Shown here piece after piece: positions 1-5,597 of a DNA stretch of 18,533 bases. The DNA comes from an uncultured Planctomycetia bacterium (lineage in GTDB: Bacteria > Planctomycetota > UBA1135 > GCA-002686595). The notes beneath the pieces were generated by a model. That model searched no databases and was not told the DNA's origin. It saw only the letters and a list, made by a program, of their open reading frames with translations. The translations under genes were made by a program, and so were the position numbers. The stretch's first letter is position 1. Each line of letters starts with the position of its first letter. The stretch spans positions 1 to 18,533 of the forward strand of contig CALKYE010000245.1 in assembly GCA_938003765.1 (NCBI GenBank), given 5' to 3'.

Positions 1-27
1 CGAGGTAGCCTTCGCGGTCGACGCCGC

Positions 28-50
28 AACTCGCGACAGACACGCGAGTT
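28..50 (-). terminator. Hairpin immediately 3' of tRNA-Gly
   Basis: A perfect 8-bp inverted repeat (28-35 with 43-50, arms AACTCGCG/CGCGAGTT) encloses a 7-nt loop and begins 4 nt after the encoded CCA of the minus-strand tRNA. Its position suggests a transcription terminator or a 3' processing signal. No U-rich run follows on the minus strand, so intrinsic termination is only tentative. Confidence 0.45.
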
Positions 51-53
51 ATG

Positions 54-129
54 TGGAGCGGGCGATGGGGTTCGAACCCACGACATTCAGCTTGGGAAGC
101 TGACACTCTACCAACTGAGTTACGCCCGC
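54..129 (-). tRNA. tRNA-Gly (anticodon CCC), CCA encoded
   Basis: The minus strand folds into a complete cloverleaf. The 7-bp acceptor stem is GCGGGCG/CGCCCGC, the D arm contains AGTTGGTA, and the anticodon stem TCAGC/GCTGA carries loop TTCCCAA. The T loop is TTCGAAC. In that anticodon loop, positions 34-36 read CCC, giving glycine for GGG codons. The discriminator base is U, as expected for bacterial tRNA-Gly, and CCA is encoded in the DNA at 54-56. No second tRNA is visible in the flanking 50 bases. GGG is read by a dedicated isoacceptor here, which is normal in GC-rich genomes. Confidence 0.96.
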
Positions 130-141
130 AAACCGTGGAGC

Positions 142-171
142 ATGGTAGCGCCGCGCTGCGTTCGAGCGCAA
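142..171 (-). promoter_or_regulatory. Possible promoter of the tRNA-Gly gene
   Basis: On the minus strand TTGCGC (166-171) and TACCAT (142-147) are separated by 18 bases and end 12 nt before the mature tRNA 5' end. The match to the sigma-70 consensus is partial (three of six and four of six bases). The placement suits a short tRNA leader. This is a weak pattern call. Confidence 0.3.
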
Positions 172-358
172 CGCATGCGCCGGGCAGTGACTCGGCGCTG
201 GCGTCGATCGTCAGACGTCGACGGCGGCGCGGAGTGGTTCGGTCCACTGGGAGTGCGGCGCGCCGCGCGCGCATCACTTCGGCGGACGAGGGCGCGCTGC
301 GAGGCGTTTGGGCGGCGCTCGGACGGTGTCGATGCGACCCGTCGCTCTGCGCGCAGGT

Positions 359-385
359 CCTCGCGATTCCTCAACCGGCGCGAGG
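359..385 (-). terminator. Possible terminator hairpin after the beta-helix gene
   Basis: A 7-bp inverted repeat (359-365 with 379-385, CCTCGCG/CGCGAGG) with a 13-nt loop begins 17 nt downstream of the TAG stop of the minus-strand gene ending at 403. There is no U-run after it. Position is the main argument, because GC-rich inverted repeats are frequent by chance in this DNA. Confidence 0.3.
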
Positions 386-402
386 TTCGCTTCGATCCGT
401 TG

Positions 403-2505
403 CTAGGGCGCGAAGGTCGTCGCGAGCGCGTTGGTCAGGTTGGCTGACGAGCAGGGTCCTTGGGCGTCGCGATACCAGGTTTGGAAGCTCCAGGTGCTGC
501 CGGGCGTGAGCCAGGCAGAGGAGGGGAAGCGCTGTTGGCTCAGGGCGGCGAGGCCCGGCCCGAGCGACAGCGACCCGGCGGGGGTTGCTGCTTGCACCGG
601 ATAGCGCAGCGTCGGCGCGCCTAGGCAGCGAAGTCCTGCGGCGAACGGCGCGGGCGCCATGGGCTGCGCCGACATGAAGGTCAGCGCGTTGACGCTGGGC
701 GGCAGTTGCGCCGAGAGCAGCACGAGATCGTCGAGCGCGATCGAGTTCGAGCCGGAGAAGCGCAGCGTGGCGCCGAGGCCCGTGGAGTTCTTGCAGCCCG
801 ACTGTGCGCCCGGCGCACTGGCGTTGTTGCATGGGCACGGCGCTCCGAGCGCTGCGTCGGCGACGCAGAACACGGAGCTGGACTGACCGCTCACCGGCAC
901 GCAGGCGCTGAACTCGCTGGTGGCGCCGAGAGGCTCGAGCGTCGCGGTCGAGCTCACGACCCAACCGCTCGGCGCGGAGCTCGCGAGCCACGCGTCGAAG
1001 CTGGCATGGCCGGCAGCGTCCGTGACGAGCGGGATCGCGCCGAGGAAGAGCTGGCCCTCACCCCAGCCGCTCGAGTCGCACGCGGGTGACGCGAAAAACT
1101 CGACTCGATACGCCGACAGCGGCGCGCTCTCGAGCTGGCCCGAAACGATCGTCTGTGGGCCGACCAGCGCGGCGCTCGTCAGCTCGGGGAAGTTCTGGAG
1201 GCCGTTGCCGCCCGCGTCGACGTCGAGCGCGTCGTTGGGTGTGGAGCCGCTTGCGAGTCCGACCGTGATGAGGTCGATGCCGAGCGCGTTGTTCGAGTGG
1301 ATCGAGTTGCTGCTCAAGCGCGCCTGCGCGACGTCGCGGCCGATCCGCACGCCGTCGATGCGATGACCGGCGATCTCGTTGCCTTCTCCGGGCGCCGCGC
1401 CGCCGACCGTGATGTCCGTCACGGTCGAGAAGATGGCCGCGCCGATGTCGACGCCGAACAGGCTGCCCAACGACGGAGCGCCGAGCGCGTCCAGGCCGAT
1501 CGTGTTGCCGCGGAGCGTGACTCCCGAACCATTGCCGCCGATCGACACGGCCCAGCCGAAGAGCTGACCGGCGTGGTGCGGCCCCTGGCCGTGCGCGAGG
1601 ATGCCCGCGATGCGATTGCCCACGATCAGAGTGTCGTGGTTCTCACCGCTAAGCCCGATGCCGACGTTCGAGTACAGGCTGCCCTGCGCGAGACCGTCGG
1701 GCGTCGTCCCGATCCAGTTGTTCTGAATCAGCGTGTCGTCGCTGTCGAACAGCTCGACCGTAGTTCCGCCGGGCAGGCCTTCGCTGTTCACCGTGCCGTA
1801 CCCGGTGATGAAGTTGCGCTCGGACAGCGTCGGCCCGCCGATGCGATTGCGCTGCGCCGGGAGTCCGCCGCCGACCCAACCGTTCACGCGTACGCGCTGC
1901 ACGGTGTTGCCCACCACGACGTTGTCGTTCGAGCGATCGAGCTTGATCGTGTTGCCCGTGTTGCCGCGGATCGTGCTGCCGCCGCCGCTGTACACGGTGA
2001 TGTTCACGGCCGTGTTGAACTCCGCGAGGCTCGCTCCGCCGTTGAAGTTGAGCGAGCAGGAGTCGAAGCCGTAGACCTCGCAGCCGGGCGCGTTGAGGTT
2101 GAGCGCGCTGCCGTAGATCACTACCTCTCCGCCGCCGACGTAGGTGTCGCCCGAGAACGCCGTCTGTGTGCGCGCGTCGATCGTCACCGGGTCGTTCGCC
2201 TGGAAGAAGAAGCCCGAGATGGTGCGCAGCACCGCCCGGCCGGGATACGCGAACTGCAGCGTCCACAGGCTCGGCGGAATCGCGAACGCGATCGTCTGTC
2301 GGCCCGGCGTGTGGTTCGAGGCGATCAGCGCCTCGGAGAACGAGATCTTGCCGTCGGGGCCCGGCAGGTCAGCGACGGTGGCGGTCTGCCAACTGATGTC
2401 GACGGTGTCGTCGGGGATGTTGACGGTGATGACCTGAGCTCGCGCATGAGCGAGTGAGAAGCTCGCCGCGAGTGCGGTGAGGGCCACGCGATGGTGCTTG
2501 CGCAT
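403..2505 (-). CDS. Secreted parallel beta-helix protein with planctomycete-type C-terminal domain
   Basis: This 700-residue exported protein has no recognisable enzyme active site. Residues 1-24 form a signal peptide (basic MRKHHR start, hydrophobic core, Ala-x-Ala before Gln). Around residue 50 an ISFSEALIASN segment followed by a TIDARTQ element resembles the start of CSLREA-type secreted beta-helix proteins. Residues of roughly 75-420 are Asn/Gly/Ile/Val-rich, with repeated GN-x-I / N-x-I-G turns typical of right-handed parallel beta-helices. A DVDAGGNGLQNFPEL linker follows. About the last 150 residues hold a CPC cluster, GCKNSTGLGA and a terminal WYRDAQG...LTNAL block, a module I associate with planctomycete secreted proteins. 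I chose the ATG at 2505 because it starts the signal peptide and has AGGAG (2513-2517) 7 nt upstream. The frame is open further upstream, but that part lacks a secretory signature. Probable role: cell-surface or extracellular structural or binding protein. Confidence 0.85.
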   Translation of the reverse strand: MRKHHRVALTALAASFSLAHARAQVITVNIPDDTVDISWQTATVADLPGPDGKISFSEALIASNHTPGRQTIAFAIPPSLWTLQFAYPGRAVLRTISGFFFQANDPVTIDARTQTAFSGDTYVGGGEVVIYGSALNLNAPGCEVYGFDSCSLNFNGGASLAEFNTAVNITVYSGGGSTIRGNTGNTIKLDRSNDNVVVGNTVQRVRVNGWVGGGLPAQRNRIGGPTLSERNFITGYGTVNSEGLPGGTTVELFDSDDTLIQNNWIGTTPDGLAQGSLYSNVGIGLSGENHDTLIVGNRIAGILAHGQGPHHAGQLFGWAVSIGGNGSGVTLRGNTIGLDALGAPSLGSLFGVDIGAAIFSTVTDITVGGAAPGEGNEIAGHRIDGVRIGRDVAQARLSSNSIHSNNALGIDLITVGLASGSTPNDALDVDAGGNGLQNFPELTSAALVGPQTIVSGQLESAPLSAYRVEFFASPACDSSGWGEGQLFLGAIPLVTDAAGHASFDAWLASSAPSGWVVSSTATLEPLGATSEFSACVPVSGQSSSVFCVADAALGAPCPCNNASAPGAQSGCKNSTGLGATLRFSGSNSIALDDLVLLSAQLPPSVNALTFMSAQPMAPAPFAAGLRCLGAPTLRYPVQAATPAGSLSLGPGLAALSQQRFPSSAWLTPGSTWSFQTWYRDAQGPCSSANLTNALATTFAP

Positions 2506-2841
2506 GTTGATGCTCCTGGTGCTCGATGAGCACGGATCGGGTCGGGGGGCGCTCCACCCCGGGCGCATCAGGGATCGCGGCGCGAGGAGTGTCGCCGTGC
2601 TGGCGACGCCACGCCATGCGAACAACGTCTCAGCGCCTGCCGTGTGGAGTGCGAAGACCGCGCCGATTCGCCGTGCGCTGCTGGCATGCGCCGCCTGCAG
2701 CGAACGATCGTCTCGGCGCGGTCGCGACACCGGACGCAAGCGCTGATCCAGGCGCTCGCAGGCGCGCCGGACGGCGACGAAGCGGCGCGCGCGTCCAGGA
2801 TGTGAACGCGCGCGCCGGAGTTGGACGAGTGCGAGGCGCCG
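2506..2841. other. Intergenic region between beta-helix and MCP genes
   Basis: This 336-bp gap holds the leader of the minus-strand beta-helix gene and the 3' end signal of the MCP operon. Next to the Shine-Dalgarno sequence is a small inverted repeat, GTGCTC-N3-GAGCAC (2519-2533), that could affect translation or be an operator half-site pair. A large GC hairpin lies at 2783-2817. I found no convincing -35/-10 pair on the minus strand. Confidence 0.5.
2783..2817 (-). terminator. 12-bp GC hairpin after the MCP gene
   Basis: Perfect 12-bp arms (2783-2794 with 2806-2817) with an 11-nt loop start 25 nt after the stop codon of the minus-strand MCP gene. Predicted stability is very high because the arms are nearly all G and C. 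No U-tract follows, so it may act as a U-less terminator or as an mRNA 3' stabiliser. Confidence 0.5.
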
Positions 2842-4110
2842 TCAGGCGCGGATGCGATCGAGGAAGGTCTGCGCAGCCGTGCGCAGTTGGGCGGAGTGCT
2901 GCTCGAGCGCGCCCGAAGCCTGGGTCAGATCCGAGATCGCCGCCGAGGTCTGTCCCGCTGCCTGCGAGACGTGGTCGACGCTCTTGGCGACGGCGTCGGT
3001 GCGCTGCGATGCACGCTGCATCGAGGCGGAGATCTCGCGCGTCGCGATCGCTTGCTGTTCGACCGAGGACGAGATCTCGCTCGCGCTGGTGTTGATGGTC
3101 TCGATGGTCTGCGAGATGCGCGCGATGGCTTGGACCGCTTCCGTCGTAGCGCCCTGGATGGCCTGGATGTGGCCGCCGATCTCCTCGGTGGAGCGCGAGG
3201 TCTGCTTGGCGAGGTTCTTGACCTCGTCAGCGACCACCGCGAAGCCGCGGCCAGCCTCGCCCGCGCGCGCGGCTTCGATCGTGGCGTTCAACGCCAGCAG
3301 GTTGGTCTGCTCGGCGACCTGGTGGATCAGTCGCAGCACTCCGCCGATCGTGCGGGAGAGCTCCGCCAGTCCGCCGATGACCTGCGTCGTCCGCTGCGCT
3401 TCCTGCGCGGCGGTCGCAGCGACGCTGCTGGCGTCGCGACTGCGCCGGCCGATCTCGGAAGCCGTGGCGGTGAGTTCCTCGGAGGCCGCCGCGACCGACT
3501 CGATTTCCGCCGCGAGCTGCTTGGTGGAGTCCGCGACGCTGGTGACTTGATTGAGCGCATCGGAGTTCGCGCTCTGGATGTGCTTGGCCGAGCCCGCGCA
3601 GCGCTGGGCCGCGCCGGCGACCGAGCCGACTACGTCGTGCAAGAAGGTGTCGAACTCACCCGCCAGACCGGTGCGTCGCTGGGTCGAGTCCTCGAGCGCC
3701 TTGGCCTGCATGTGCATCGCGTCGCTGGCGGCGTTGATGGCTTCGGCGGCGTGGCGGTAGCTGCCGTTCATGCCGCGCAACACGAAGCGGCGGTGGAACT
3801 GACCTTGGCTCGCGCTCTCGAGCGCGACGCGCGACTCGCGCACGTACGCGTCGATGACGTCGAGCGAGTCGTTCACCGCGCCGAGCATGTTCGTGAGTCG
3901 TTCTTCGCCGGACTGCTCGATGCCCGTCAAGCGCGCCTCGAGTTCGCCCCTCGCGGCGCACTCGCACACGCGCGTGACTTCGCTCATCCAGTGCTCGAAC
4001 AGCTCGAGGCGCGCGCGCAGCGCCGAGACCTGGGCCTGATCGGACTCGAGCAGGGCTGACGCGCCCATGCCGGTGTTGCTCGGGGAAGAGGGCAGTGCGG
4101 GCTGGGTCAT
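2842..4110 (-). CDS. Soluble methyl-accepting chemotaxis protein (signalling subunit)
   Basis: This 422-residue chemotaxis transducer has no transmembrane segment and should signal from the cytoplasm through CheA/CheW. Residues of about 70-135 form a conserved-looking helical module (IDAYVRES, then RRFVLRGMNGSYRHAAEAIN) before the signalling coiled coil. The kinase-control hairpin tip is intact at about 264-300 (AEQTNLLALNATIEAARAGE, then GRGFAVVADEV). Helical heptads continue to the C-terminus, and no CheR-binding pentapeptide is present. I chose the ATG at 4110 because it overlaps the upstream PAS gene's stop as ATGA, a classic translational coupling. An ATG at 4140 is in frame but lacks a Shine-Dalgarno sequence and would overlap the PAS gene more. 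With the sensor encoded next door, the pair probably works as a split Aer-like receptor. Confidence 0.92.
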   Translation of the reverse strand: MTQPALPSSPSNTGMGASALLESDQAQVSALRARLELFEHWMSEVTRVCECAARGELEARLTGIEQSGEERLTNMLGAVNDSLDVIDAYVRESRVALESASQGQFHRRFVLRGMNGSYRHAAEAINAASDAMHMQAKALEDSTQRRTGLAGEFDTFLHDVVGSVAGAAQRCAGSAKHIQSANSDALNQVTSVADSTKQLAAEIESVAAASEELTATASEIGRRSRDASSVAATAAQEAQRTTQVIGGLAELSRTIGGVLRLIHQVAEQTNLLALNATIEAARAGEAGRGFAVVADEVKNLAKQTSRSTEEIGGHIQAIQGATTEAVQAIARISQTIETINTSASEISSSVEQQAIATREISASMQRASQRTDAVAKSVDHVSQAAGQTSAAISDLTQASGALEQHSAQLRTAAQTFLDRIRA

Positions 4111-4709
4111 GACTGGTTCTTGGAGATCGAGAACACCCATTCGTCGTACGACATGCCGGTCTTATCGAGCACTTCGCCTAGCAGCTTGCATCCTGCCGCG
4201 ACGGCGTCCTTCGAGTTGGGATGCTTGGACTCCTCGGCGAGCAGTCGCTCGTAGATCGCGCGAGCTGCGTCTACGCCGGAGCGTTCCGGCGCGCGTCGGT
4301 TGGAGTGGTACCCGATGATCTTGCCCTGGCGATCGAAGCTCGGCGTCACGTGCGCGAGCACCCAGTAGTGGTCGCCGTTGCGCGAGAGGTTGACGACGTA
4401 GGCGAAGATCTCGCGGCCGCTCTGGATCGTGTCCCACAGCAGTTTGAAGACGCTGCGCGGCATCTCCGGGTGGCGCACGACGCTGTGCGGCGCGCCGAGG
4501 AGTTCCGTCTCGCTGTAGCCGGCCAGACGCTCGAAGCTGCGATTGCAGTACGTGATGCGGCCGCTCAGGTCGGTCTTGCTGACGATCAACTCGTCGTCTG
4601 CGACGACGCGCTCGCGGCCGGTGGGTGCGGGTCGGGCGAAGCGCTTGGTCTTGCGCGCGTCGCGCTGACCGAGGTCGCTCTCTGCGAGAGGGGGTGTCGT
4701 GGACGGCAT
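4107..4709 (-). CDS. Aer-like PAS domain sensor protein
   Basis: This 200-residue cytoplasmic protein has a single PAS domain at about residues 36-135 and a helical C-terminus (ARAIYERLLAEE, then a GMSYDEWVFSI end). The PAS core strongly resembles the E. coli aerotaxis receptor Aer: TDLSGRITYCNRSF, GYSETELLG, VVRHPEMP, NGDHYWVLA and IIGYHSNRR all have direct counterparts. In Aer this domain binds FAD and reports redox state. Two differences from Aer are visible: Glu replaces the Asp of RHPDMP, and the Trp before the NGDHYWV strand is absent. The cofactor is therefore uncertain. The ATG at 4709 gives an N-terminus suited to a soluble protein (MPSTTPP). The upstream frame stays open but is Arg/Pro-rich and unconvincing. 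The gene is co-transcribed with the MCP gene through a 4-nt overlap. Confidence 0.87.
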   Translation of the reverse strand: MPSTTPPLAESDLGQRDARKTKRFARPAPTGRERVVADDELIVSKTDLSGRITYCNRSFERLAGYSETELLGAPHSVVRHPEMPRSVFKLLWDTIQSGREIFAYVVNLSRNGDHYWVLAHVTPSFDRQGKIIGYHSNRRAPERSGVDAARAIYERLLAEESKHPNSKDAVAAGCKLLGEVLDKTGMSYDEWVFSISKNQS

Positions 4710-4888
4710 GTGCGGGATCGGTGGCCGGCGTTTCGGGGGGGAAGCTTGCGGCGCTTGCGAGCATCGGCGTTTCTGCGCTGGAACTTCGGGCTCGCGCGCT
4801 CGGGTCCGGCTCGGATTCGGGAACGCCGTCGCGCAACAGCGCCGTCGCGCGATGGCTTCGCCAGCGCGAGAGGGAGATAGTTGTCCGC

Positions 4889-5584
4889 ATGAGCTCCGAC
4901 TCGCGAGCGGATGCAGCGCGCGCACCGCTGTCGGTCCGACCGCTGACGCCGCGCGATGGCGGCCTCGTCGAAGAGCTGTTCGGCTCGAACGGCGCGTGCG
5001 GCGGATGCTGGTGCATGTGGGCTCGCGTTCCGCGCGGCGGCAAGTTGTGGGAAGCGTCCAAGGGCGAACCCAATCGTCGCGCGCTGGCGGAACTGATCGG
5101 TTCGGGCGCGGCGCACGCACTGCTCGCGGTGAGCGATCAGCGCGTCGTCGGTTGGTGCAGCCTCGGCCCGCGCGCCGAGTTTCCGCGGCTGGAGCGCGTC
5201 AAGGCTGCCCGTTCGAACTGGGACGAACACACCTGGTCGGTGGTGTGCTTCTTCATCCCTGCGCGACAGCGCGGGCGCGGAGTGGCCTCGGCGCTGCTCG
5301 ACGCGGCGATCGCGTACGCGCGGGAGCACGGCGCGCGCGTGCTCGAGGGTTATCCGGTGCGGAGCGCGAGCGGAGGCGACGCGAAGATGCCCGCAGCGTT
5401 CGCTTGGACCGGAGTCGCGAGCATGTTCCAGCGCCGCGGTTTCGAGCGCGCATCGCCGAGCGGGGCGCGCGAGCTGTGGAGGCTCGAGTTCGACGCGCGG
5501 CGGGAGCGCGCGGCCAAAACAGAGCGAGCCCCCTCCGCCGATCGTGGAGGGGGCTCGCGTTCGCGCGTCGAGCGACGCCGCTGA
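4889..5584 (+). CDS. GNAT-family N-acetyltransferase with N-terminal Cys cluster
   Basis: This 231-residue GNAT acyltransferase has an unknown acceptor. The acetyl-CoA loop is clear at about 126-136 (RQRGRGVASALL), preceded by the SVVCFFI strand and followed by IAYAREHGARVLEGYPV. The N-terminal part has a conserved-looking CGGCWCMW cluster at 37-44, and VVGWCSLGPRAEF lies at about 87-99. These features define a GNAT subgroup that I recognise but whose substrate I cannot name. The ATG at 4889 is preceded by AGGGAG (4871-4876) at a 12-nt spacing. The frame is open further upstream without a recognisable domain. The fold seems to end near residue 203. The Arg-rich tail (204-231) is partly encoded by a hairpin that is the terminator of the convergent gene. 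The gene is divergent from the PAS/MCP operon. Confidence 0.85.
   Translation: MSSDSRADAARAPLSVRPLTPRDGGLVEELFGSNGACGGCWCMWARVPRGGKLWEASKGEPNRRALAELIGSGAAHALLAVSDQRVVGWCSLGPRAEFPRLERVKAARSNWDEHTWSVVCFFIPARQRGRGVASALLDAAIAYAREHGARVLEGYPVRSASGGDAKMPAAFAWTGVASMFQRRGFERASPSGARELWRLEFDARRERAAKTERAPSADRGGGSRSRVERRR
5524..5558 (-). terminator. Intrinsic terminator of the beta-propeller gene
   Basis: Perfect 13-bp arms (5524-5536 with 5546-5558; GCGAGCCCCCTCC and its complement) enclose a 9-nt loop. On the minus strand the hairpin starts 39 nt after the TAG stop at 5598 and is followed by TCTGTTTT, a real U-tract. In the plus direction no T-run follows, so it serves the minus-strand gene. It lies within codons 212-224 of the convergent acetyltransferase gene. 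Confidence 0.85.
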
Positions 5585-5597
5585 GAACTTTGTTGCG

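Noticed and set aside
1..129. tRNA gene as an integration (attachment) site
   Set aside because: No integrase gene, direct repeat of the tRNA 3' end or composition change is visible nearby.
1297..2457. 386-codon plus-strand frame opposite the beta-helix gene
   Set aside because: A shadow frame arising from high GC and the codon bias of the opposite strand; no recognisable motif.
2506..2739. Longer N-terminus for the beta-helix protein, starting at 2739
   Set aside because: It would bury a good signal peptide 78 residues inside the protein. The ATG at 2505 has a proper AGGAG Shine-Dalgarno sequence.
2821..4059. 412-codon plus-strand frame opposite the MCP gene
   Set aside because: Repetitive Arg/Leu/Asp/Gly composition is the reverse complement of the MCP coiled coil, not a real protein.
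5524..5558. Hairpin as the terminator of the GNAT gene
   Set aside because: It lies before the GNAT stop codon and has no T-run in the plus direction. The U-tract is on the minus-strand side.
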